Below, in pieces: positions 43,462-50,539 of a stretch of 64,000 nt of DNA. Position 1 is the stretch's first letter, and the number at the start of each line of letters is the position of its first letter. Source of the stretch: Microbispora sp. H11081 (GTDB lineage: Bacteria; Actinomycetota; Actinomycetes; Streptosporangiales; Streptosporangiaceae); NCBI RefSeq assembly GCF_012999535.1, contig NZ_JABBWV010000004.1, forward strand, positions 434,001 through 498,000, given 5' to 3'. Made by a program: the position numbers and the translations under genes. The notes under the pieces are model-generated. The model had not been told where the DNA came from. It saw nothing but the letters and a program-made list of their open reading frames with translations, and ran no database searches.

Positions 43462-44061
43462 CTACGGGATGGCCTCGTAGCCGGGCCGCGGGTAGCGGTC
43501 CTTCTTCTTCTCGATGTCGACGTCCGCGTCGACGTCGACGTCCTTGACCTTGGTCCGCGGGTTGATGGCCGTGGCCTGGTTGGTCCGAGGCGTGGCGACC
43601 GAGGACTGGCCCTGGCGCGGCAGGTTCTGCGACTGCGTGTTGTCGTACTGCGAGCTGAAGGGCAGCGCCTGCGTCTGGCTCCACTGAGCGTTGTACGGCA
43701 TGGCGCCCGAGCCGTTGGTGGACTTCTGGAACGGCGTGAGCACGAGCGTGAAGTCACGCATCAGGAACTGGTCCTGGGTCTCCGACTGACGGAGGTGCTG
43801 CCACTGGTTGTTCTTGTTCTTGTTCTTGTTCTTGTTGCCGTTCGCGGCCTTGTGGCGCTGGCCCTGGCGGTTGTAGTTCCAGTTGACGTTGGCGCTGCGC
43901 GGGTAGGAGCGAGCCGCCGGGGCGGGAGCGGGAACGTACCCGCCCATCACGGTGGTGGCACCGGCGGTGCCGGCGGTGAAGCCGACGCCGAGCACGACGG
44001 CCGCGCCGCTCAGCGCGGTGCCGAGGGCCAAAGCCCCGGCGATGTTCTTCAACACGGACAT
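43462..44061 (-). CDS. Secreted Asn/Gln/Lys-rich protein P5 of the 38-45 kb array
   Basis: The 199-residue product starts 'MSVLKNIAGALALGTALSGA' with cleavage after 'TAGA'. The mature part begins 'TTVMGGYVPAPAPAARSYPR', then a basic Asn/Lys run 'NGNKNKNKNKNNQWQHLRQS', the block 'RDFTLVLTPFQKSTNGSG', 'VATPRTNQATAINPRTKVKD' and an Asp-Val alternating tail 'DVDVDADVDIEKKKDR'. P6 has the same order of blocks, so P5 and P6 form a second family. GAGGAGA precedes the ATG. Unlike P2-P4 and P6 it lacks the hairpin leader. Function unknown. Confidence 0.88.
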   Translation of the reverse strand: MSVLKNIAGALALGTALSGAAVVLGVGFTAGTAGATTVMGGYVPAPAPAARSYPRSANVNWNYNRQGQRHKAANGNKNKNKNKNNQWQHLRQSETQDQFLMRDFTLVLTPFQKSTNGSGAMPYNAQWSQTQALPFSSQYDNTQSQNLPRQGQSSVATPRTNQATAINPRTKVKDVDVDADVDIEKKKDRYPRPGYEAIP

Positions 44062-44136
44062 CTGGATGGTTCTCCTCTGAATATCGCGACCCTCCCCCGG
44101 TGCCGTACGGAGCCGGACGAGGGTGGTAGTAGTGCG

Positions 44137-44156
44137 GCGCCGTGTCGACACGGCGC
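44137..44156. promoter_or_regulatory. 20-bp perfect palindrome upstream of P5
   Basis: gcgccgtgtc-gacacggcgc is a perfect 20-bp palindrome about 80 bases upstream of the P5 start. It may be an operator; a transcription factor cannot be named. Confidence 0.5.
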
Positions 44157-44234
44157 GATGCGGTGGCTCGCGCCGGCGGCCCTCTCCTCGAAGCCGCCGC
44201 CGGCGCTCTGCTTCCTCAACTGCTCACCCGTCCG

Positions 44235-44267
44235 CCTGTGGGGCGGTGGACACCTCCGCCCCACAGG
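44235..44267 (-). terminator. Hairpin terminator of P6
   Basis: CCTGTGGGGCGG (44235-44246) pairs with CCGCCCCACAGG (44256-44267) around a 9-base loop, about 80 bases after the P6 stop. No T-tract. Confidence 0.75.
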
Positions 44268-44347
44268 TCACGAGTACGGATGGCCGTCCGGTGCCGCGTC
44301 ACCTGCCGTGGCCGGGACGTTCACCGAGGCCGCTTGTGCGGATTCGG

Positions 44348-44926
44348 TCAGGGCACGATCTCGGGCTCGGTCTCGTAGCCCTTCCGCTCCTTCTGCACGT
44401 CCAGGTCGATGTCCGCGTCGATCTCCTTCTTCTTCAGACGCGGGTCGATCTCGGTGGCCTGGTTCGTCTTCGGCGTGGCCGCGGACGCCTGGGCCTGACG
44501 CGGGTTGTTCAGGGAGTCGGCGTTGGTGTACATGCGGTTCCACGGAATCGCCTGCGAGGAGCCCGCCTGCCAGTTGTACGGCAGCGCCCGCGAGTCGGAG
44601 TCCGTCTTCTGGAACGGCGTGAGAACGAGCGTGAAGTCACGCAGCAGGAACTGGTGCTGTCCCTGGTTCTGACGCTCGTGCTGCCACTGCTTGGTGCGGT
44701 TCTTGTTCTTGTTCTTGTTGCCGTTCAGCGCCTTGTGCTTCTGCTTCTGCGAATTCCGGTTGGCGTTGTAGTTGTAGGGGTACGGGTAGCCGCCGCCCAC
44801 GTAGCCGCCCATGACGGTGGCGGCGTTCGCGCTGGTGGCGGCCACAGCGGTACCCAGGGTGACGGCACCACCGGTGAGCGCGGCGCTGATCGCGAGGATC
44901 CCGACCAGGTTGTTGAACTTGGGCAT
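44348..44926 (-). CDS. Secreted Asn/Gln/Lys-rich protein P6 of the 38-45 kb array
   Basis: The 192-residue product starts 'MPKFNNLVGILAISAALTGG' with cleavage after 'TSANA'. The mature part has 'TVMGGYVGGGYPYPYNYNAN', 'NGNKNKNKNRTKQWQHERQN', 'RDFTLVLTPFQKTDSDSRAL', 'ATPKTNQATEIDPRLKKKEI' and an alternating tail 'DADIDLDVQKERKGYETEPE'. It pairs with P5 block by block, while its leader is of the P2-P4 kind. AAGGAGGAC precedes the ATG. Tyr/Asn/Gln-rich character suggests an assembly or surface role (inference). Confidence 0.9.
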   Translation of the reverse strand: MPKFNNLVGILAISAALTGGAVTLGTAVAATSANAATVMGGYVGGGYPYPYNYNANRNSQKQKHKALNGNKNKNKNRTKQWQHERQNQGQHQFLLRDFTLVLTPFQKTDSDSRALPYNWQAGSSQAIPWNRMYTNADSLNNPRQAQASAATPKTNQATEIDPRLKKKEIDADIDLDVQKERKGYETEPEIVP

Positions 44927-45060
44927 TTCATGTCCTCCTTGAAGGATTGTTGCCCCGACACTCCGGCGTTTTCCAAGTCGTTCGGAAAATGCCCTTACTG
45001 ATGATCCTTGGTGGATCATCCCTGCATTGTCTTGTTTTCCTCGCCGTCCGACTGACAAAC
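44927..45060 (-). promoter_or_regulatory. P6 leader: GTTTGTC box, two hairpins and pre-ribosome-site element
   Basis: GTTTGTCA lies at 45053-45060, hairpin A GATGATCC-ACCAA-GGATCATC (perfect 8 bp) at 45000-45020, hairpin B GGCATTTTCC / GGAAAACGCC at 44965-44993, then GGGGCAACAATCCTTC and AAGGAGGAC. ATTCGGACATTTCG lies about 100 bases upstream (45159-45171). Confidence 0.8.
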
Positions 45061-45318
45061 GGCGATCGGCGGCTTTTGCCATTCACTTATCGCTTTATTG
45101 GCATCGTTGGCACCGATAGGAGCGCATTAGTCCGGATTGTCATTCGTATCCGCATTTCGAAATGTCCGAATAGGGGTGATATTGGCGCTATGTCGCGCTC
45201 GCCGATCGGGCGAACCCGGATGATCGGTCCCCTGTGGCCCGGGTAGCGGGAGTGCCCGCCGAGGAGGTGCGCGGGCGGCGTTATGGTCGAGAAACGCGAG
45301 GAGAACAGGGGAGGACGC
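45061..45318. other. Divergent region between P6 and the hydrolase gene
   Basis: It contains AT-rich sequence of the P6 control region (AAAGCGATAAGTGAATGGCA) and the CGGACATT box. Nearer the hydrolase no clear promoter is seen. An ATG at 45283 is in frame with the hydrolase but lacks a good ribosome site. Confidence 0.5.
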
Positions 45319-46233
45319 GTGGGTGTCGAGCCGATTCCACTGTGGCCCGGCCGGCTCATCGACGTGGGGGACACGCGCCTCCATGTGCGGACGACCCCGG
45401 AGGGGCCGCCCGAGACCGCCTTGTACGTGCACGGATTGGCGGGCTCGGCGACCAACTGGACCGACCTGATGGGCCAGCTGGCCGACGAGGTGCGGGGGGT
45501 CGCCGTCGACCTGCCGGGAGCGGGGCACTCGCCGGAGCCGGCGGACGGCGACTACTCGATCCCCGCCCACGCCGCGGCGGTGGTCCGTCTGATGGAGACG
45601 CTGGGAGGCGGGCCCGTCCACCTCGTCGGCAACTCCATGGGCGGCGCGGTCTCTGTGCGGGTCGCGGCCATGCGGCCCGACCTCGTGAGGTCGCTGACCC
45701 TGGTCTCGCCGGCGATGCCCGACCTGCTGCCGAGGTACGGCCCGGCCAGGATCGCCATGTCCGCCGCCCCGCGCCTGGGCGAGCTGGCCGTCCGCTGGCT
45801 CAGCGCGCTGCCGCCGGAGCGGCGCGTCCAGGCGACGCTCGCCATGTGCTACGCCGACGCGGGGCGCGTCCACCCCGAGCGGCTGCGCGAGGCGATCGAG
45901 GAACTGCGCCGCCGCGACGGCCTGCCGCACGCGGGGGCGGCCATGGTCGGCTGCGCCCGCGCGATCGTGCGCGAGTACTTCCGCGTCGGCCCCGACAACC
46001 TCTGGCGGCAGGCCGAGCGGGTCACCGCGCCCACCCTCGTCGTGTACGGCCTGCGCGACCGGCTGGTCCACGCGCGCATGGCGCACCGGGCGGGACGGGT
46101 CTTCCGCGACGTGCGCCTGGTCACACTTCCGCACGCCGGTCACGTGGCGCAGATGGAGTATCCCGAGCTCGTGGCCAGGGAGGCGCGCCGCCTGCTGGCC
46201 TACACGAGGAAGTCCCTGCGCCGAACAGCGTGA
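45319..46233 (+). CDS. Alpha/beta hydrolase
   Basis: The 304-residue protein has 'ALYVHGLAGSATNWTDLMGQ' (oxyanion region), 'VDLPGAGHSPEP', nucleophile 'LVGNSMGGAVSVRVA', acid 'VYGLRDRLVHARM' and His 'LPHAGHVAQMEYPE'. The triad is intact. It lies 100 bases upstream of moeZ. I start at the GTG at 45319, which has GGGGAGGA 5 bases before it; the ATG at 45283 lacks a site. Substrate unknown. Confidence 0.9.
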   Translation: MGVEPIPLWPGRLIDVGDTRLHVRTTPEGPPETALYVHGLAGSATNWTDLMGQLADEVRGVAVDLPGAGHSPEPADGDYSIPAHAAAVVRLMETLGGGPVHLVGNSMGGAVSVRVAAMRPDLVRSLTLVSPAMPDLLPRYGPARIAMSAAPRLGELAVRWLSALPPERRVQATLAMCYADAGRVHPERLREAIEELRRRDGLPHAGAAMVGCARAIVREYFRVGPDNLWRQAERVTAPTLVVYGLRDRLVHARMAHRAGRVFRDVRLVTLPHAGHVAQMEYPELVAREARRLLAYTRKSLRRTA

Positions 46234-46331
46234 TTGGGGAATGCGGGGCTACCCCGGTTAAGTTGTGAGAAGAGCTTGTGATGGGCCCATGGAGCCGAGC
46301 GCGACATTGGCACGAAAACGGGAGTGGAACT

Positions 46332-47510
46332 GTGTCGTTGCCACCGCTGGTAGAGCCGGCAGCAGAGCTGACGGTTGACGAAGTGCGCCGCTACTCGCGC
46401 CATCTGATCATCCCCGACGTCGGCATGGCGGGTCAGAAGCGCTTGAAGAACGCCAAGGTCCTGTGTGTGGGCGCGGGCGGCCTGGGCTCTCCCGCGCTGC
46501 TGTACCTGGCCGCGGCCGGGGTCGGGACGCTCGGCATCGTCGACTTCGACGTCGTGGACGAGTCGAACCTGCAGCGTCAGGTCATCCACGGGCAGTCGGA
46601 CGTGGGCCGCCTGAAGGCCGAGTCGGCCGCCGCGAGCGTGCGCGAGATCAACCCGCTGGTCAACGTCATCATCCACAACGTCGCTCTCACGACCGACAAC
46701 GTGATGGACATCTTCTCCGGCTACGACCTGATCGTGGACGGCACGGACAACTTCGCCACCCGCTACATGGTCAACGACGCGGCCGTGCTGCTCGGCAAGC
46801 CGTACGTGTGGGGGTCCATCTACCGGTTCGACGGGCAGGCGAGCGTCTTCTGGGCCGAGCACGGCCCGTGCTACCGCTGCCTCTACCCCGAGCCCCCGCC
46901 GCCGGGCATGGTCCCGAGCTGCGCCGAGGGCGGCGTGCTCGGCGTGCTGTGCGCGTCGATCGGCTCCATCCAGGTGAACGAGGCCATCAAGGTCATCACC
47001 GGTGTCGGCGAGCCGCTCGTCGGCCGGCTGATGATCTACGACGCCCTTGAGATGAAGTACCGCGACGTCAAGGTCCGCAAGGACCCCGAGTGCCCGCTGT
47101 GCGGCAAGAACCCGTCGATCACCGAGCTGATCGACTACGAGGCGTTCTGCGGCACCGTCTCCGACGAGGCGCAGCAGGCCGCGGCGGGCAGCACGATCAC
47201 CGCGGCCGAGCTCGTGGAGATGCGCGAGCGGGGCGAGGAGATCATGCTCATCGACGTCCGCGAGCCGAACGAGTACGAGATCGTCAGCATCCCCGGCGCC
47301 GTGCTGATCCCCAAGGGCGAGTTCCTCAACGGCTCGGCCCTGGAGAAGCTGCCGCAGGACAAGAAGATCGTGCTGCACTGCAAGTCGGGCGCCCGCTCGG
47401 CCGAGGTGCTCGCGGTCCTCAAGAACGCCGGCTTCTCCGACGCCGTCCACGTGGGCGGCGGCGTGCTGAGCTGGATCAAGACGGTCGACCCCAGCCTGCC
47501 GGCCTACTGA
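46332..47510 (+). CDS. moeZ: Adenylyltransferase/sulfurtransferase MoeZ
   Basis: The 392-residue protein has an N-terminal E1-like (MoeB/ThiF) domain: 'RYSRHLIIPDVGMAGQKRLK', 'VGAGGLGSPALLYLAAAGVG', zinc Cys pairs 'CYRCLYP' and 'CPLCGK', and 'DGTDNFATRYMVND'. A C-terminal rhodanese domain ('MLIDVREPNEYEIVSIPGAV') carries the persulfide Cys in 'VLHCKSGARSAEVL'. It activates and sulfurates ubiquitin-like carriers for molybdopterin, thiamine or cysteine synthesis. Length equals that of M. tuberculosis MoeZ. GTG start at 46332 after GGAG. Confidence 0.95.
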   Translation: MSLPPLVEPAAELTVDEVRRYSRHLIIPDVGMAGQKRLKNAKVLCVGAGGLGSPALLYLAAAGVGTLGIVDFDVVDESNLQRQVIHGQSDVGRLKAESAAASVREINPLVNVIIHNVALTTDNVMDIFSGYDLIVDGTDNFATRYMVNDAAVLLGKPYVWGSIYRFDGQASVFWAEHGPCYRCLYPEPPPPGMVPSCAEGGVLGVLCASIGSIQVNEAIKVITGVGEPLVGRLMIYDALEMKYRDVKVRKDPECPLCGKNPSITELIDYEAFCGTVSDEAQQAAAGSTITAAELVEMRERGEEIMLIDVREPNEYEIVSIPGAVLIPKGEFLNGSALEKLPQDKKIVLHCKSGARSAEVLAVLKNAGFSDAVHVGGGVLSWIKTVDPSLPAY

Positions 47511-47523
47511 TTCGCGGCCACGC

Positions 47524-47560
47524 GACGGCCGCCGCCTCCTCATCGGAGACGGCGGCCGTC
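47524..47560 (+). terminator. Hairpin terminator after moeZ
   Basis: GACGGCCGCCG (47524-47534) pairs with CGGCGGCCGTC (47550-47560), and CTCC/GGAG continue the stem inside. Short direct repeats of aggcgtggtggtccc follow (47586-47617). Confidence 0.85.
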
Positions 47561-47599
47561 GTCGTCCCTAGGCGTCGTCGTCCCCAGGCGTGGTGGTCC

Positions 47600-47911
47600 C
47601 TAGGCGTGGTGGTCCCGCACCACGCTGAGGCCGCTGGGCGCGACGATGCGCTGCAGGGTCTCGACGTACGCCGTGAACGCGGCCCGGCCCTCGTCGGTGA
47701 GCTTGAACCACGTCTTGGGCCGCTTGCCCACGTAGCCCTTGCGCACGGCGACGTACCCGGCGGCCTCCAGCGCGCTGCCGTGTTTGGACAGCACGGAGTC
47801 GCTGACGCCGACGGTGTCGCGGACGAACGAGAACTCCGCCTCCTCGGCCGCCGCGAGCAGCGAGACGATCTGCAGCCGGGTGGGGGCGTGGATGACCGGA
47901 TCGAGGTCCAT
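47600..47911 (-). CDS. Winged-helix transcriptional regulator
   Basis: The 103-residue product starts 'MDLDPVIHAPTRLQIVSLLA' and has 'FSFVRDTVGVSDSVLSKHGS' then 'ALEAAGYVAVRKGYVGKRPK', and 'TWFKLTDEGRAAFTAYVETL'. This is the compact winged-helix (ArsR/MarR-like, HTH_34) type. Its ATG shares one base with the stop of the upstream membrane protein gene (TGATG), so both are coupled; it probably controls the pair through the palindromes at 48401-48448. Confidence 0.9.
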   Translation of the reverse strand: MDLDPVIHAPTRLQIVSLLAAAEEAEFSFVRDTVGVSDSVLSKHGSALEAAGYVAVRKGYVGKRPKTWFKLTDEGRAAFTAYVETLQRIVAPSGLSVVRDHHA

Positions 47912-48375
47912 CAGCGGTTCTCGATGCCGCGGGCGAGCAGGACGGAGACCCAGCGCCCGACCAGGGGCCCGGTGACGAGCTGGAAGGCCGTCATGACGAG
48001 GCCGGCGTAGGTGCGGGCGTAGGCCACCTCGGCGGCGCTCAGGCGGAAGGCGACGGCGAAGCAGATCCCGATGCTCAGGAGAAGCCAGACCGCGAAGACG
48101 GCGATGGCGTCCGCGCGCATCAGGCTGCGGTGGGTCGTCATCGTGCGGGTCCGGACGAAGGCGGCGATCAGCGCGCCCAGGCCGGCGCACAGCAGGACAC
48201 TCGTGATCACCGTCACCGGAACGGGGGTGCCCGGCTCGGTGACGAACTGCACACCCGTGACGAACAGCCCGACCCCGACGCCGTACCAGGCCGGGAACCA
48301 GGGCTGGGACCTGACGGCCTTCACCTGCGTCTGCCGGATCGTCGCCAGGCTGCGCGCGGCTTCCTCGGGGTCCAT
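47911..48375 (-). CDS. Small integral membrane protein
   Basis: The 154-residue product has a charged N-terminus ('DPEEAARSLATIRQTQVKAV') and four membrane helices (about residues 30-46, 52-70, 88-108, 120-145). AAGGAG precedes the ATG. It is cotranscribed with the winged-helix regulator. No transporter motif is recognised; such regulator/membrane protein pairs are common in actinobacteria and of unknown role. Confidence 0.8.
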   Translation of the reverse strand: MDPEEAARSLATIRQTQVKAVRSQPWFPAWYGVGVGLFVTGVQFVTEPGTPVPVTVITSVLLCAGLGALIAAFVRTRTMTTHRSLMRADAIAVFAVWLLLSIGICFAVAFRLSAAEVAYARTYAGLVMTAFQLVTGPLVGRWVSVLLARGIENR

Positions 48376-48400
48376 GAGGCTCCTTCCAATGGTCTTTCCA

Positions 48401-48448
48401 TCATGGAAAGTATTTTCTACTTTCCGAAGCGTCAAGTACTTTCCATGA
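48401..48448. promoter_or_regulatory. Nested palindromic operator upstream of the membrane protein/regulator pair
   Basis: TCATGGAAAGTA (48401-48412) and TACTTTCCATGA (48437-48448) are perfect 12-bp inverted repeats. Between them, GGAAAGTA-TTTTC-TACTTTCC forms a second perfect palindrome (48405-48425), and TCTTTCCA adds a half-site at 48393. It sits 26 bases before the membrane protein start, where a dimeric regulator would block transcription. Confidence 0.8.
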
Positions 48449-48524
48449 CATTTGTGGGGATGCCAGGCGGTAGGTCGCGTTAAGGTCACTGAAGGAGGGA
48501 GGCCACCACGGAAACGGAGGCGCA

Positions 48525-49244
48525 GTGGGTGAGACGCGCACCTGGCCCGCCGTGGCCGTGGCCTCCGCGATCACCCTCGTCCTGGCGGTCGTCGGCGGGA
48601 TCGCGGCCAGCGCCGCCGTCGCGGAACTGACCAGAGGGCCGAGGGTCGCCGAGCTGCGCGAGGCGCAGGCGGCCGAGAGGGCGCTGCGCTGGCAACGCTG
48701 GCCGGCCGGCCGGATCTTCCCAGCCACCCTGGTCTACACGAGCGAGCAGGGCGGGCGTGAGCTCGCGCGGCGGGTGGGCATCTCCTCGCGCACCGACTGC
48801 CGCGGCGCCGTCGACGCGGCCATCGCCGACCAGATGAGGACGGCCGGCTGCCGGGCGATCCTGCGGGCCACCTACCTCGACGCCCTGCAGGGCATCGTGG
48901 TGACGATCGGCGTGGCGGCCTTCCCCGACGAGCTCGGGCCGCGTTCCGCCATCCCGATCTTCCCGGGAGACGGGTCGGCGGCCCCCGGGCTGCGTGCCCT
49001 CGCCTTCCCCGGCACGGTGACCGACCGCTTCACCGCGAGCGGACGCCAGGCGCTGACCCTGCGGGTGGCCGGGCCCTACCTCGTGATGACGACGGCGGGA
49101 CAGGTCGACGGGCGTCCCGCCCGCGCGCTCGGGAAGCAGCGGGACACCATGTTCTCGTTCACCGAGGACCTGGCCGAGGACGTCGGCGCGATCCTCACCG
49201 CCCCGGCGTCCCCTGACTGCACCGCCAAGGAGTGGCGATGCTGA
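48525..49244 (+). CDS. Single-pass membrane protein A1 of the subtilase cassette
   Basis: The 239-residue protein has an N-terminal membrane segment ('AVAVASAITLVLAVVGGIAA', about 9-30) and an outer domain. Landmarks shared with the second copy at 50540 are 'WPAGRIFPATLVYT', 'ARRVGISSRTDCRGAVDAAI', 'GCRAILRATYLDA', 'VTIGVAAFP' and 'AFPGTVTDRF'. Four cysteines (DC, GC and two in the last eight residues, 'CTAKEWRC') are in corresponding places in both copies and may form two disulfides. The GTG start follows GGAGG. The last 7 bases overlap the protease start. Function unknown. Confidence 0.85.
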   Translation: MGETRTWPAVAVASAITLVLAVVGGIAASAAVAELTRGPRVAELREAQAAERALRWQRWPAGRIFPATLVYTSEQGGRELARRVGISSRTDCRGAVDAAIADQMRTAGCRAILRATYLDALQGIVVTIGVAAFPDELGPRSAIPIFPGDGSAAPGLRALAFPGTVTDRFTASGRQALTLRVAGPYLVMTTAGQVDGRPARALGKQRDTMFSFTEDLAEDVGAILTAPASPDCTAKEWRC

Positions 49245-50530
49245 CCGCGCTCGGGGGAAAGCTCGGGGGGAAGCTCGGGCGGAAGGTCGTGGCCGCCTCG
49301 GCCGCGGCGCTGCTCGCCCTGCCCGGCGGCGCGTTCCTCGGTGCCGGCCCCGCCCGGGCCGACGACGTACGGATGAGCCAGCAGGACGTGCTGCGCACCC
49401 TCGACGTCGACGACGCGTGGCGGCTGACCAGGGGCAAGGGCGTCACCGTCGCGGTCCTGGACTCCGGTGTCGATCCCAACCACCGCGACCTGGTCGGGTC
49501 GGTCGTCACCGGAAGGGACTTCACGGTCGGGGCGAACCCGCGCGGGGTGCAGCCGGTCCGCCTGCACGGCACGTACATGGCCTCGCTCATCGCGGGGCAC
49601 GGGCACGGCCCGGGCGGCGCCGACGGCATCATCGGCATCGCGCCGGAGGCCAAGGTGCTGTCCGTACGGGTGATCCTGGAGGACGAGGAGCCCGGCTTCG
49701 GCACGTTCAACTCCGACTCGCGGTACGAGGCCGTGGTCGCCAAGGGCATCAGGTACGCCGTGGACCACGGCGCGAAGGTCATCAACCTGTCGCTGTCGAA
49801 GGACATGCCGACGAAGGACGAGCGCACGGCGATCCGCTACGCGATCTCCAAGGGCGTCGTGCTCGTCGCCGCGGCGGGCAACGACGGCGCGGGCAAGCGG
49901 ACCGCGCCGTACTCCTACCCCGCCTCGATCCCCGGCGTGATCTCGGTGGCCGCCGTCACGTCCACCATGCGGCGGGCCTCGTTCTCCAACCGCAACTCCT
50001 CGGTCATGGTGGCCGCCCCCGGCGTCGACGTACTCGGGGCGGGGCCGGGCGACGAGTACTGGGTCGGCCGGGGGACCTCCCAGGCGACCGCGCTCGTCTC
50101 CGGCGTCGCCGCGCTCATCAAGTCGCGCTACCCCCGCATGTCGCCCGCCCTCGTCGCGCAGGCGCTCGCGTCGTCCCCGGCCGACCGGGGGCCGTACAAC
50201 ACCGGAACGGGGTTCGGGGTGGTCAACGCGCACCGGGCGCTGACCGTGGCGGCCACCCTCTCCCGCCACCGCGCCACGGCGTCGGGGACCGGCGTGCAGA
50301 ACCCGTCGCGTCCGGTCCGCTCCGCCGGGGCGCCCCACGACCCGATCGTGGTCGTGCAGCGCGACACCGGGGCGATCCTCCTCTACGGCGGCATCGCGAT
50401 CGGCGCCTTCGCCGGCTCGGGCGCCGGCCTGGCCGTCCTGCTCGTGCTCACCCGGCGGGCGCGCGTACGGCAGCGGGAGGAAGACGACGCGCTGCCTCCG
50501 GCTCCTTGGCCGACGGGCCTGCCGACGTAG
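49238..50530 (+). CDS. Subtilisin-like (S8) membrane protease, mycosin-like, catalytically intact
   Basis: The 430-residue protein has a signal peptide (to about 'GPARA', residue 41), the S8 domain and a C-terminal membrane anchor ('LLYGGIAIGAFAGSGAGLAV'). The triad is intact: Asp in 'AVLDSGVDPNHRDL', His in 'RLHGTYMASLIAGHG', Ser in 'RGTSQATALVSGVAALIKS'; the oxyanion Asn is in 'VAAAGNDGAG'. The layout is that of type VII secretion mycosins, but no ESX gene is in the window. ATG at 49238 has AAGGAG upstream and overlaps the A1 stop (ATGCTGA). Confidence 0.93.
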   Translation: MLTALGGKLGGKLGRKVVAASAAALLALPGGAFLGAGPARADDVRMSQQDVLRTLDVDDAWRLTRGKGVTVAVLDSGVDPNHRDLVGSVVTGRDFTVGANPRGVQPVRLHGTYMASLIAGHGHGPGGADGIIGIAPEAKVLSVRVILEDEEPGFGTFNSDSRYEAVVAKGIRYAVDHGAKVINLSLSKDMPTKDERTAIRYAISKGVVLVAAAGNDGAGKRTAPYSYPASIPGVISVAAVTSTMRRASFSNRNSSVMVAAPGVDVLGAGPGDEYWVGRGTSQATALVSGVAALIKSRYPRMSPALVAQALASSPADRGPYNTGTGFGVVNAHRALTVAATLSRHRATASGTGVQNPSRPVRSAGAPHDPIVVVQRDTGAILLYGGIAIGAFAGSGAGLAVLLVLTRRARVRQREEDDALPPAPWPTGLPT

Positions 50531-50539
50531 CATCGAGGT

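Noticed and set aside
39062-45001. Long plus-strand open frames rich in Val/Leu/Pro opposite P2-P6
   Set aside because: They are the antisense of Asn/Gln codons (GTT/CTG runs). The minus-strand frames have signal peptides, ribosome sites and terminators; the plus-strand ones do not.
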